Assembly: GCA_902623005.1 (NCBI GenBank)
Contig: CACNSC010000004.1
Location: forward strand, 1-64,000
Origin: an uncultured Coxiella sp.
GTDB taxonomy: Bacteria > Pseudomonadota > Gammaproteobacteria > Coxiellales > Coxiellaceae
DNA: 64,000 nucleotides
Direction: 5' to 3'
This document shows positions 1 to 8,158 of this stretch, in pieces. The notes below the pieces were generated by a model. The model was not told where the DNA came from. It did not search any database and saw only the letters and a program-made list of their open reading frames with translations. The position numbers were made by a program, and so were the translations under genes. Each line of letters opens with the position of its first letter. Positions within the stretch are counted from its first letter, which is position 1.

Positions 1-2
1 CA

Positions 3-182
3 AAAATTGCCTTTGCGGGATACGTGACTCATTTTTCTTACTACCACATTCTCTATGGTGCCTTATCCGTGATTCCATTATTTCTGATTTGGTTATATTT
101 GTGTTGGTTAATCATTTTAGGTGGAGCTGTATTCTGTTGTTTATTAACGGAAAATCTAGAGAAGCCGGACTATATGCATTAA
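3..182 (+). CDS. YihY/BrkB-family inner-membrane protein (C-terminal fragment)
   Basis: The window opens inside this gene; only the last 59 codons are present, with the stop at 180-182. The fragment reads as a Tyr/His-rich loop, a hydrophobic segment with LIWLYLCWLIILGGAVF, and a short polar tail. This layout (YGALS, LIWLY, then LGGA/LGAE) is how proteins of the YihY/UPF0761 family end. That family was once called ribonuclease BN and consists of polytopic inner-membrane proteins of unclear function. Family assignment is from motif resemblance; the start and most of the protein lie outside the window. Confidence 0.7.
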   Translation, partial: KIAFAGYVTHFSYYHILYGALSVIPLFLIWLYLCWLIILGGAVFCCLLTENLEKPDYMH

Positions 183-202
183 GAAAATATTAATTTTATT
201 TT

Positions 203-235
203 TTTAATCGATCATTAAGATTGGTGTGCTACATT
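203..235 (+). promoter_or_regulatory. PmrA-like direct repeat with -10 hexamer, upstream of the 553-residue orphan
   Basis: TTTAAT-CGATC-ATTAAG (203-219) fits YTTAAK-N5-YTTAAK with one mismatch (A for the second Y). Extending each half to nine bases (the cTTAATatT form), the second half ends at 222, seven bases follow, and TACATT sits at 230-235. The same spacing is seen before the orphans at 15922 and 21107. The site lies about 140 bases before the start codon at 374, so the leader would be long. The regulator's identity is inference. Confidence 0.45.
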
Positions 236-373
236 GAGTGGGTAAATTTTTATCTACTTGCTTTTTTTCTTTGTTTTCAATTAGTAGATGTTACTTTTTA
301 TAGCGGTTGTCGATGTGACAAGTGTAATTATTTGTTTGTAGTGACCCAAGATCGACCTTGAAAGGCAATTTTA

Positions 374-2035
374 ATGGAAAATCCAATAAATCCAATAAAA
401 CCATTAATGCAAAGCAACATGGCGTGCCCCAGTATTGGTGAGAGGAATTTATGTGTTAAGTCCATTGCTACATCAACAAAAACTGAATCAGCGAAAACTG
501 ACAGTCCTGCCGCTAGCACATCTTCATCCTCGAACTCGCCTCGAGCCAGAGACGAAATCGCCCCACACAATGCTCTGCATAGAAGAGACAGCGATAGTCC
601 TCTGAATTACGAACACATTGATGCTTCTGAAGATCATCAATCAGGTCGAAACTTGTTAGAACCGACTATGCGTGGTTCATCACCGGTTAACAGTCAGTCC
701 AACACATCTGATTTTCGGCAAGATCGTTATTGTCCTGAGCTCACTGCAGAGCAATGGGTATTACAAATCACTACGGCTTCGGTTGCTGTTTTTATGGGCT
801 GCATTTATGGGGGGCTGACTTGGGAGAAGATCGACAATAACATTGGTTTGCGTTTGATCACGACTTTCTGTAGTGCAATGATAAATGCTGGACTGTATGA
901 GATTACCACGGATAAATGGCTGCGGTTGCTGTTTGGTTTAAAATTGAGTTTCGGACAGACAAATAACAATCAAGCGGATTCACCGATTCAATCATACTCA
1001 TTCTTGCTGCGCGGACTGACTCTTTTTGGGTTGACCACTCTAGCGGTATTACCCGCATTACCCTTATATAAAGCCTGTACCAATATCAAATTAGGTGAGG
1101 TGATATCTCTCACTGCATGGCTAGTTAGGGCGGCTACATCGGGTATGTCTCTAATGGAGTTTCCAGCGATACTCAGAAAAATATTTGTTTCTTCACAACC
1201 CTCTTCTGAGGAACAAGGGGCAGTATCCTCTGGAGCTCTACTTCAATTTGTTTGTATTTTATCTTTTTTTGCCTCGGTATTTTACACGTTTGCCCAACAT
1301 GCGCCGATCTCCAGCGGTATAGAGCATTTTCTCGAGCAATGGTTTGACGCAGCCAATGATTATGAAAATTTAAATAATTGGCGTTATGCAATTGAGGCTG
1401 TTGGTGTGTTTGTTATTCTTCCCTTTAATATCTACTTTACATTTGAAGGTGCCAGTTACGCGTATCATTTTTTTGAGTCTTTATGCAGCTTGATTGTTGC
1501 CTCAAGCTCAACTGCTACAGATTATAAGCCTTTAGTGGATGCAGACAACAAGCCACTCCAATTAACGTTAGATACGACTGATGAGCCAATCACAATGACA
1601 GGCTCTATGTTCTGTAAAAATGCTTTGATTATTCTCTGCAGTGGTCTTAGTGGTGCGCCAGCTTTAGCGCTGACAAATGCTGCAGACAATGATCAGCATG
1701 CAACACAGTTTGATTTTGAATCCTATGGTTGGTGGGTGTTAACAATAAACGGTATAAGTTTTGCTGTTGGTGCACTCATGAATTTAGGTTCATTCAGTAA
1801 AAACTGTCAAAAGACTAGCGCTGGATGGGTATCATGGATGGCTAATACATTAATGACATCTGGCGGATCTGGTACCAATCACGTTGTTCAATCGCCATTT
1901 AAATTAATTGGAAGTTTGTCTTCCACTTCATTCTTTGGCAGTCAGCACAGTAGTTATTCAACACCGGATAAGTATCAAATGGATCTTGAAGGAGGTATAG
2001 GCAGTAAATTAACGGAGCCGCTTACAAGCCAATAA
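374..2035 (+). CDS. Orphan polytopic membrane protein with disordered N-terminus
   Basis: No family recognised. The first 120 residues are polar and rich in Ser, Thr, Asn and Pro, without a signal peptide. About eight hydrophobic segments follow, roughly at residues 128-148, 157-177, 208-232, 243-265, 287-308, 338-375, 413-434 and 451-472. A Ser/Thr-rich tail ends the protein. The ATG at 374 has AAAGG about nine bases upstream, which supports this start. The gene stands alone and converges on tolR with only two bases between stops, leaving no room for a terminator. A PmrA-like repeat lies upstream. A long cytosolic disordered head before membrane spans is seen in some translocated effectors that insert in host membranes; that role is inference. 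It could equally be a lineage-specific transporter. Confidence 0.75.
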   Translation: MENPINPIKPLMQSNMACPSIGERNLCVKSIATSTKTESAKTDSPAASTSSSSNSPRARDEIAPHNALHRRDSDSPLNYEHIDASEDHQSGRNLLEPTMRGSSPVNSQSNTSDFRQDRYCPELTAEQWVLQITTASVAVFMGCIYGGLTWEKIDNNIGLRLITTFCSAMINAGLYEITTDKWLRLLFGLKLSFGQTNNNQADSPIQSYSFLLRGLTLFGLTTLAVLPALPLYKACTNIKLGEVISLTAWLVRAATSGMSLMEFPAILRKIFVSSQPSSEEQGAVSSGALLQFVCILSFFASVFYTFAQHAPISSGIEHFLEQWFDAANDYENLNNWRYAIEAVGVFVILPFNIYFTFEGASYAYHFFESLCSLIVASSSTATDYKPLVDADNKPLQLTLDTTDEPITMTGSMFCKNALIILCSGLSGAPALALTNAADNDQHATQFDFESYGWWVLTINGISFAVGALMNLGSFSKNCQKTSAGWVSWMANTLMTSGGSGTNHVVQSPFKLIGSLSSTSFFGSQHSSYSTPDKYQMDLEGGIGSKLTEPLTSQ

Positions 2036-2037
2036 GT

Positions 2038-2496
2038 CTATCCGCTTTTGCTGTGTTGCGGATCTTCTGTGATCAGGCCCACTTGCTTAGCCCCGGCTTT
2101 TTGTAACAGGACCATGGCTTGCACAACTGCACCGTAATCGACGTCTTTATCACCTTTAACGTAAATGTCTAAGTGTTGATGGTTGTTGGCTGCCGACGTT
2201 AATTTCTTATCGATGGTGCTCATCAGTTGTTGTGCACTTAACGCTTGATTGGCATTTTTGGCAACGTTTAAGAAATATTGTCCATTGCGTGTGACGCTGA
2301 CAATCAAGGGCATTTGTTGTTTGGGTGGAATGGCTTTTGCACTGGTTTTGGGTAAGTTAACGTTAACCCCTTGTGTCAGCAGTGGCGTGGTGATCATGAA
2401 GATCACGAGCAGCACTAACATGACATCGATATAGGGGACAACATTGATTTCAGCCATAAAGCCGCGACGAGATCGGCGTGATTTGCGTGAGGCCAT
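2038..2496 (-). CDS. tolR: TolR, inner-membrane proton-channel subunit of the Tol-Pal system
   Basis: TolR/ExbD family, 152 residues, a usual length. A basic cytosolic head (residues 1-13) precedes AEINVVPYIDVMLVLLVIFM, the single membrane span with the conserved Asp that carries protons together with TolQ. The rest is the periplasmic domain. TolQ-TolR energise TolA and maintain the outer membrane during division. It lies nine bases after tolQ as the last gene of the ruvC-to-tolR series. The usual next genes tolA, tolB and pal are not here; the opposite-strand orphan ends two bases beyond tolR. ExbD is the alternative, but the ybgC-tolQ context favours TolR. Confidence 0.93.
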   Translation of the reverse strand: MASRKSRRSRRGFMAEINVVPYIDVMLVLLVIFMITTPLLTQGVNVNLPKTSAKAIPPKQQMPLIVSVTRNGQYFLNVAKNANQALSAQQLMSTIDKKLTSAANNHQHLDIYVKGDKDVDYGAVVQAMVLLQKAGAKQVGLITEDPQHSKSG

Positions 2497-2505
2497 GAAC
2501 TGCTC

Positions 2506-3189
2506 CTATCGTTGTAGACGATGTGCGTCGCGGTGAAATAATCGCGTTAGCTCATCTTGAAACGAGTCATATTGGGTTTCAATGCGTTCTAATTGGTTGG
2601 AAAAACGGTTATAGGCAATGACAGCAGGAATCGCTGCGAACAAACCAATGGCAGTGGCAATCAGTGCCTCAGAAATGCCCGGCGCAACCATGGCAATACT
2701 GGCTTGTTGCACTTGGCCCAAAGCACGAAAAGCATTCATGATTCCCCATACGGTACCAAACAGTCCTATGTAAGGGCTGGTGGAGCCAACGGTCGCTAGG
2801 AAAGACAGGTTTTTTTCCAACTGTTCAACGTATTGCGTGCTGGCTAAGCGCATAGCACGTTCAGCACCTTCAATCACCGCATCCGGAGCGATCTCTGGAT
2901 GTTGATTGAGTTTTTGATACTCGTCATAACCGGCAGAAAAGATGGCGGCTAGACCTTGTGGTGTCGATTGATTTTGCGTCAGGCTACGATGCAGCTCATC
3001 CATATGAGTCCCAGACCAAAAACGTTTTTCAAACTGTTTCGCATCGCGTTGTGCCTGGCTAAAACGGGAAAAGCGCTGCAAGATTGTGGTCCAAGATAGC
3101 ACCGATGCCGCGACTAGAATAATAAGTACGCATTTAACGATAAGGTCTGCTTGTGTAATGAAGTGCCAAAGTGATGTGTCGTTGGTCAT
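2506..3189 (-). CDS. tolQ: TolQ, inner-membrane motor subunit of the Tol-Pal system
   Basis: MotA/TolQ/ExbB family, 227 residues, matching the family length. There is a membrane span near residues 15-33, a cytosolic region, then two spans. The family signature is visible as FLATVGSTSPYIGLFGTVWGIMNAF, split across the second span, and the third span follows with IAMVAPGISEALIATAIGLFAAIPA. TolQ forms the ring around TolR and turns the proton gradient into motion of TolA. The start codon overlaps the ybgC stop by four bases (ATGA), pointing to translational coupling. Confidence 0.95.
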   Translation of the reverse strand: MTNDTSLWHFITQADLIVKCVLIILVAASVLSWTTILQRFSRFSQAQRDAKQFEKRFWSGTHMDELHRSLTQNQSTPQGLAAIFSAGYDEYQKLNQHPEIAPDAVIEGAERAMRLASTQYVEQLEKNLSFLATVGSTSPYIGLFGTVWGIMNAFRALGQVQQASIAMVAPGISEALIATAIGLFAAIPAVIAYNRFSNQLERIETQYDSFQDELTRLFHRDAHRLQR

Positions 3190-3593
3190 GGTGCTAACTC
3201 TCTAAAACAGGTTAATAGACGTTTGGGCCTTAATTTTTTGTCTAAGCATGCTACTAAAATGTCCGCTTTGCAATAGATCTGCTGCGGATCTTGCGGGTCG
3301 TGTATGGTTTGATAAAACCAGGTAGAGCACGGCTTTGAGCACGCAACTTGCGCGCTCGCATGAACCGTTTGACCTAATTTAAGCGGTTTGATGAATTCAA
3401 TATTGACAGTTTTAATGGCAAAGCAGGTATCTTGTTCAAGTAGCGATGACAGTGGATGACCGAGCTCATCCAACCAGGCAGTGCGACAGCGTTCAAAATA
3501 ATTCAAGTAATTAGCATGATAGACAATACCGGTGACATCGGTATCAGCAACATAGATCGTAATTGGGATAGCAAAGTGATTGGCTTTGGTCAC
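3186..3593 (-). CDS. ybgC: YbgC, acyl-CoA thioesterase of the Tol-Pal cluster
   Basis: Hotdog-fold thioesterase, 135 residues. The 4HBT signature is clear near residues 14-36: [20 protein letters not shown], followed by ERCR. The Asp in DTDVTG is the catalytic residue of the family. YbgC hydrolyses acyl-CoA or acyl-ACP and associates with phospholipid-synthesis enzymes in E. coli. It overlaps ruvB upstream and tolQ downstream by four bases each, so it is translated as part of the same message. Confidence 0.93.
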   Translation of the reverse strand: MTKANHFAIPITIYVADTDVTGIVYHANYLNYFERCRTAWLDELGHPLSSLLEQDTCFAIKTVNIEFIKPLKLGQTVHASAQVACSKPCSTWFYQTIHDPQDPQQIYCKADILVACLDKKLRPKRLLTCFRELAP

Positions 3594-4621
3594 GATGATG
3601 CTTCCTGTGCTGTATGAGGTGTGCGATCAAAGTGTTGATAGGCTTTCAATGAGGCAACACGTCCTCTTGGAGTTCGCATCAAATAGCCTTCTTGAATCAA
3701 GAAAGGTTCAATCACGTCTTCAATAGTACCGCGCTCTTCACTGATCGCTGCGGCGATAGTGTCAAGCCCGACCGGTCCACCATCAAACTTATCCAGTAAA
3801 CACAGCAAGACTTTTTGATCCATCACATCAAAACCAACGTTATCGACATTTAAACAATCCAGTGCAGCAGCAGCTTGTTGTTGAGTGATGATGCCATTGC
3901 CATCAATTTCAGCAAAGTCTCGAACACGGCGTAATAAGCGATTGGCAATCCGTGGCGTTCCACGAGAGCGTTTGGCAATTTCATTAGCACCAGCAGGCTC
4001 ACAAGTGGCATGGATGATACCGGCCGCACGTTGCACAATGGTCGTCAGATCTTGTTGCGAGTAAAATTCGAGACGCTGCACAATGCCAAAACGATCACGT
4101 AATGGCGATGTCAAAAGTCCGGCACGGGTGGTGGCACCTACCAAAGTAAACGGGGGTAAATCGAGTTTAATTGAACGCGCTGCCGGTCCTTCACCAATCA
4201 TGATGTCAAGCTGAAAGTCTTCTAATGCGGGATACAACACCTCTTCAACCACAGCACTCAATCGGTGAATCTCATCAATGAACAAGACATCATGGGGTTC
4301 AAGGTTGGTGAGTAAGGCAGCAAGGTCGCCGGCTTTTTCCAATACCGGTCCTGATGTTTGTTTTAAGCTCACACCCATTTCGTTGGCAATGATATTAGAT
4401 AGGGTGGTTTTACCCAATCCGGGAGGACCAAAAATTAGAGTATGGTCGAGTGCCTCACGGCGTTGTTTGGCAGCCCCAATAAAAACACGCATTTGATCTT
4501 TAACAGCCGGTTGGCCGACATAGTCGGCTAATGTGTGCGGTCGAATGGAGAGCTCGCTATGTTGTTCGTCTTGCGATGAGCCATCAAGCTCGGCATCGAT
4601 CATGCGCATGTCTGAGTTCAT
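3590..4621 (-). CDS. ruvB: RuvB, Holliday-junction branch-migration ATPase
   Basis: AAA+ helicase motor that drives RuvA-bound Holliday junctions, 343 residues. Walker A is GPPGLGKTT (about residues 65-73), Walker B is LFIDEIHRL, sensor 1 is GATTRAG, and the arginine finger region is [16 protein letters not shown]. The C-terminal winged helix ends with [12 protein letters not shown]. The most upstream Met is used because its ATG overlaps the ruvA stop (ATGA); Met5 and Met7 are possible but less well placed. The N-terminus is slightly longer and more acidic than in E. coli. Confidence 0.97.
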   Translation of the reverse strand: MNSDMRMIDAELDGSSQDEQHSELSIRPHTLADYVGQPAVKDQMRVFIGAAKQRREALDHTLIFGPPGLGKTTLSNIIANEMGVSLKQTSGPVLEKAGDLAALLTNLEPHDVLFIDEIHRLSAVVEEVLYPALEDFQLDIMIGEGPAARSIKLDLPPFTLVGATTRAGLLTSPLRDRFGIVQRLEFYSQQDLTTIVQRAAGIIHATCEPAGANEIAKRSRGTPRIANRLLRRVRDFAEIDGNGIITQQQAAAALDCLNVDNVGFDVMDQKVLLCLLDKFDGGPVGLDTIAAAISEERGTIEDVIEPFLIQEGYLMRTPRGRVASLKAYQHFDRTPHTAQEASS

Positions 4622-5217
4622 GGCGTGACTCCTGTCATTAAATATTGTAAAGCGTGTTTAATTAAAGATTCGGTCGTGTGATCAGTGGAATGGCAATGCT
4701 CAATGGCACGTTTTGCTTCTTGCGCTTTGTACCCCAGCGACACCAAGGCACTGTGTGCGTCATCTTGAATGTTGAGCGTAGACAAGTGTGATTGAGTCGG
4801 TTGTGACACGCTGCGCCAGTGCTTGAGACTATCACGGGTTTCAACAACCAAACGTTCAGCAGTTTTTTTACCAATACCAGGGATATTAACCAACATGGCT
4901 AGGTTGTTGGCTTCAATGGCTAGGACAAATTGGTCCGGCTCCATGCCGGATAAAATCGTAATAGCTAACTTCGGCCCAACACCATTAACTTTAATTAAGG
5001 CGCGAAACAACTCACGCTCTGCCGAGGTTAGAAATCCGTATAAAATCTGTGCGTCTTCCCGAACAATGAATTGCGTTAATAGTGTCGCTTCTTGTTGTGG
5101 TTTGAGATGAAAGCACGTACTCATGGGCGCATGAATTTCGTAACCAACACCATGCACATCCAAAATAACCGTGGGCGGTGTTTGTGAAATTACTACACCC
5201 CGCAATTGTCCAATCAT
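4618..5217 (-). CDS. ruvA: RuvA, Holliday-junction-binding subunit
   Basis: RuvA tetramers hold the four-way junction for RuvB. The chosen start gives MIGQLRG, matching the family's near-invariant N-terminus, and yields 199 residues. An upstream in-frame start at 5286 would add 23 residues found in no relative and would run far into ruvC. The OB domain is followed by two helix-hairpin-helix motifs ([18 protein letters not shown] and [18 protein letters not shown]). A linker and the C-terminal RuvB-binding UBA-like domain ([18 protein letters not shown]) complete it. Start and stop overlap ruvC and ruvB by four bases. Confidence 0.96.
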   Translation of the reverse strand: MIGQLRGVVISQTPPTVILDVHGVGYEIHAPMSTCFHLKPQQEATLLTQFIVREDAQILYGFLTSAERELFRALIKVNGVGPKLAITILSGMEPDQFVLAIEANNLAMLVNIPGIGKKTAERLVVETRDSLKHWRSVSQPTQSHLSTLNIQDDAHSALVSLGYKAQEAKRAIEHCHSTDHTTESLIKHALQYLMTGVTP

Positions 5218-5729
5218 GCGCCATCTCCTGCCGTGATTTGTGAGCGCTTCAGTGTATGCGCTAATCGTTGTTGGTGGCAATGACAAAGCGCTATTGCTAA
5301 CGCATCGGCCGCATCGGTCGCTGGGGTCTGACGCAATTTGAGTAGAGAACGTACCATGTGCTGTACTTGGACTTTGCTAGCACTACCAATGCCCACGATG
5401 GATTGCTTGACTTGCCTTGGGCTGTATTCAAAACACGGCAATTCATCAGACATTATAGCGCTAATGGCAGCGCCACGCGCTTGACCAAGCTTAAGAGCCG
5501 ATTGCGCGTTCTTGGAAAAGAAAACCCCTTCGATAGCTAGGGCATCAAGTTGGTGTTTGGCTCGCAATTGTTTGAGTTGTTGATGAATGCTGTACAGTCG
5601 TTCTGACAACTGTTCACCTTGAGCGCGAATCACGCCAAAATCGACGGCACATTGCACGCCTTGATGATCGCTAATAATACCAAAGCCGGTAAAACGAGAG
5701 CCGGGGTCGATGCCGATAATAGTGGTCAT
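5214..5729 (-). CDS. ruvC: RuvC, Holliday-junction resolvase
   Basis: Endonuclease that cuts Holliday junctions symmetrically, RNase H fold, 171 residues from the chosen start. The first catalytic Asp is in TTIIGIDPGSRFTGFG, a Glu in LDALAIEGVFF, and the terminal acidic pair in TPATDAADALAIALCH. An upstream start at 5759 would add ten residues before the beta-strand that normally opens the protein, so the ATG at 5727-5729 is preferred. It is the first gene of the ruvC-ruvA-ruvB-ybgC-tolQ-tolR series. Its usual upstream partner yebC lies about 5 kb away on the same strand. Confidence 0.96.
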   Translation of the reverse strand: MTTIIGIDPGSRFTGFGIISDHQGVQCAVDFGVIRAQGEQLSERLYSIHQQLKQLRAKHQLDALAIEGVFFSKNAQSALKLGQARGAAISAIMSDELPCFEYSPRQVKQSIVGIGSASKVQVQHMVRSLLKLRQTPATDAADALAIALCHCHQQRLAHTLKRSQITAGDGA

Positions 5730-6045
5730 CCTGAACCTTATTTGTTGCAACGTTGGCACATTGTAGCGAAATGCCTTAAGCTTGAGTATAGCTGTAACGA
5801 TTAAACAGTCTGGTTTTTTGCCCGTTACCCCTTGTTATGTCTATATATGTATTATTTTTCTACGATAGCTATCTGCAGATAAAATAGAGTAAGAAACCGC
5901 TCAATACCCAAGATTTTCACCTTTAATAACAAAAAAAATATTGACTATTTATCATAGAGTTAAGTCTTTATTTGTAAAAAAAATCAGCAAAATCCTGACA
6001 AATCAGCTATAATATAGGCGGTTAAGTGTTAATTGGAGGTGTACG
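5730..6045. other. Divergent intergenic region between ruvC and the small membrane gene
   Basis: This holds 316 bases with no gene. It should carry the ruvC promoter (minus) and that of the gene at 6046 (plus). On the plus strand TATAAT at 6008-6013 lies 32 bases before the ATG, and GGAGGT at 6035-6040 is a strong ribosome-binding site; no good -35 hexamer is seen at the right distance. Two overlapping perfect palindromes, GATAGCTATC (5864-5873) and TATCTGCAGATA (5870-5881), sit mid-region and look operator-like. Confidence 0.5.
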
Positions 6046-6423
6046 ATGACAACTGCATTTTTAGCTCAATTTCTTGGGTTATTTTTCTTGTTTATATCGT
6101 TAGGCGTTTTATTTAATCATGATCATGCGACTAAGTTGGTCAATGATTTAGTGAAGCATTCAGCCTCTCGATATTTGTCTGCAATCGTGCCAATTCTACT
6201 TGGTCTGTGGGTGGTATTAACTCACACAAACTGGATGGGTTGGGAGATTGTGGTGACGCTTACCGGTTGGTTTCTGTTGATTATTGGTGTTTTTCGCGTT
6301 TGGTTTCCTGCCGTCTATGAAGCATGTATCGCGAAAAAAACTAAACAGGTAGCCGCAGTGGGTGGTGCGTTCTTTTTGGTGCTTGGTTTGCTGTTATGCT
6401 ACGTTGGTTTTGTTGCATACTAA
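6046..6423 (+). CDS. Small four-span membrane protein, unknown function
   Basis: 125 residues, almost entirely hydrophobic, with four predicted spans: about residues 5-22, 43-60, 66-86 and 102-123. The loops are short and basic on alternating sides. No catalytic motif is visible and I cannot name a family. The start is well supported by GGAGGT six bases upstream and a TATAAT hexamer at 6008-6013. A perfect terminator hairpin follows the stop, so it is a single-gene transcript. It is flanked by opposite-strand operons. Confidence 0.8.
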   Translation: MTTAFLAQFLGLFFLFISLGVLFNHDHATKLVNDLVKHSASRYLSAIVPILLGLWVVLTHTNWMGWEIVVTLTGWFLLIIGVFRVWFPAVYEACIAKKTKQVAAVGGAFFLVLGLLLCYVGFVAY

Positions 6424-6447
6424 TCAGTTCCGTTAGTTCATTCATCG

Positions 6448-6476
6448 AAGGTCGCCTAACCGGCGACCTTTTTTTC
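6448..6476 (+). terminator. Rho-independent terminator of the small membrane gene
   Basis: AAGGTCGCC (6448-6456) pairs perfectly with GGCGACCTT (6462-6470) around a five-base loop and runs into a T tract. It lies 25 bases after the stop codon at 6423. Confidence 0.9.
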
Positions 6477-6648
6477 GCTTAGCTGCAGTGTTTTTAACTC
6501 CCTTAAGAATAGTACAGTTGATGATGTAGAAAATTCGAGAAGTTACCTCTGCATTAATTAATCTCGAGTTTATTTGAATCTTAGTTAACTGCTGTCTAGT
6601 TGTAGCGTAATAGCAGTAACGAATTGATAGCAGAGGTGGTAAGAGTTA

Positions 6649-7485
6649 TCAGGATGATTGGAATAAACGATCGACGTCTTCGGCAGTAAAGCTGTATTGA
6701 TCGTTACAAAAATCACATTGTACTACTAGCGTAGGCGTTGCCTGTAAGGCAAGTCGAGCTTCTGTCTCGCCCATGGCAACAATGGCCTGTTGCATCTTAG
6801 TTAGTGAGCAACTGCAGCCAAAATGAACCGATTCTGCTTCGTACAAAGTACATTCATGATCCAGCAAAAGGTTGGTCAGTAAAGATGAATTAGTGTGTGT
6901 GAAGTCCAAAGCATTTTCATCCAATCCAGCAATGAAGGAATCAAAATTAAAAACCGCTCCCGGTGATGGTAGCGCCTGTAGCAATACACCGTAAGCGGCT
7001 TGATCAGTGCCTGAGATCCATAGTTTAGTTGGGAGTTGTACCGATCGACTAAAGTAATCTTGCAACGATTCGGTGAGACCGGCCTGATTGAGTGGCACGA
7101 TACTTTGATCCGGTTCAACACGTCGGTCGTGAAGTACGGAAGTGATTAAGTGACCCTGGTTCATTAAAGCGTCAGAGGATGCAGGTAGAGGGTCATGCCA
7201 TTTGGCCATGCCGGTGATGTGTCGCTGATGGGTGGATTGCGTAACCAGCAACGACAAGCTGCCATTGCTTTGGTATTGCATGATTAATTTGCCTTGCCAT
7301 TTTAATGTGCTGGCAACCAATAGATTGGCAATCAAGGCCTCAGTCAGTATGTGCTGAACGACTAATGGATAATGGTGTTGTGCCAATACGGTTTGTAATG
7401 ATTGCGTTATACGAACCACTGTACCGTGCACTGGAGCAGAGTGCAGACTAAAACCTTGAATACTATCAGCAGTCGAGTTAATCAT
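6649..7485 (-). CDS. hslO: Hsp33, redox-regulated holdase chaperone
   Basis: Cytosolic chaperone switched on by oxidation of a zinc-binding Cys4 centre. The C-terminal zinc motif is complete: CSC near residue 229 and CDFC about 30 residues later. The N-terminal domain shows LTEALIANLLVASTLKWQGKL and YFSRSVQLPTKLW, as in relatives. The ATG at 7485 gives 278 residues and a seven-base gap from the PAP2 gene. An upstream TTG at 7533 would add 16 residues and overlap that gene; neither start has a clear ribosome-binding site. It is last in the yebC-to-hslO series, so it is probably co-transcribed with envelope genes. Confidence 0.93.
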   Translation of the reverse strand: MINSTADSIQGFSLHSAPVHGTVVRITQSLQTVLAQHHYPLVVQHILTEALIANLLVASTLKWQGKLIMQYQSNGSLSLLVTQSTHQRHITGMAKWHDPLPASSDALMNQGHLITSVLHDRRVEPDQSIVPLNQAGLTESLQDYFSRSVQLPTKLWISGTDQAAYGVLLQALPSPGAVFNFDSFIAGLDENALDFTHTNSSLLTNLLLDHECTLYEAESVHFGCSCSLTKMQQAIVAMGETEARLALQATPTLVVQCDFCNDQYSFTAEDVDRLFQSS

Positions 7486-7492
7486 AATCAAG

Positions 7493-8149
7493 TTACACGC
7501 GGTCTGAACGCAGCTGTTGTAGTTTAAGGTCAAGGTTAAACGGTGATACTTCGGCGTATCGTGTCATGAGTACGCGACAGGTCCAGTACCCCAGAAAGCT
7601 ACCGACCATGACATCACTGAAATAATGAGCGGCAACAATCATGCGTGACACACACATCAGCAGGACGCCCAGCAAACACCACCAGCGGTAGCGCGGTTTG
7701 CTCAGAGCAATGAAGGTAAAAAATGTGCTGGCAACAAAGGCATGCCCAGAGGGAAACGACCAATAAGCACCCTTTAATTGTGCAAGATAGAAACCATAGG
7801 CGTGATGATTAAACCACTCAGAGGGACGTGCACGTGAAAACAGAATTTTTAATACGGTGCACAAAACCGCATTGATAAAAAAGATGGTGGCTAATAGTAA
7901 ACTTTGACGATACATCGTCGAGTTAGTTTGGCGCCTAATCTTGCAATAAGCAATCGTGAGTAGCGGTAAAATATAGAAAGTCTCTGCTCTGAAGTGAGTG
8001 GAGATAAAACCAGCGATGGCAGTTGTTACCGTGAGTGAGTGTTGGTGCAACCAAATTGCTAAAGGTTGATCGATAAAGCTGTAGCAGGCGACAAACATGA
8101 CACTAACGGCAAAGAAAACCCTGAGGTGGTTGAGTGAAGAGGATTTCAT
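7493..8149 (-). CDS. PAP2-superfamily membrane phosphatase
   Basis: 218 residues, about five to six membrane spans. The three phosphatase motifs are intact: KILFSRARP (KX6RP), SFPSGHAF (PSGH) and SRMIVAAHYFSDVMVG (SRX5HX3D). Such enzymes remove phosphate from undecaprenyl diphosphate, phosphatidylglycerophosphate or lipid A. Immediately upstream on the same strand are an ArnT-like transferase, a LAB_N protein and a GT2. A role in recycling lipid carrier or trimming lipid A phosphate before sugar addition is therefore plausible (LpxE/LpxF-like or UppP-like). The substrate cannot be read from sequence. Confidence 0.88.
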   Translation of the reverse strand: MKSSSLNHLRVFFAVSVMFVACYSFIDQPLAIWLHQHSLTVTTAIAGFISTHFRAETFYILPLLTIAYCKIRRQTNSTMYRQSLLLATIFFINAVLCTVLKILFSRARPSEWFNHHAYGFYLAQLKGAYWSFPSGHAFVASTFFTFIALSKPRYRWWCLLGVLLMCVSRMIVAAHYFSDVMVGSFLGYWTCRVLMTRYAEVSPFNLDLKLQQLRSDRV

Positions 8150-8158
8150 GCGGTCTCC

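Noticed and set aside
5218-5286. Longer N-terminus for ruvA
   Set aside because: The 23 extra residues match nothing in RuvA. The ATG giving MIGQLRG overlaps the ruvC stop as expected.
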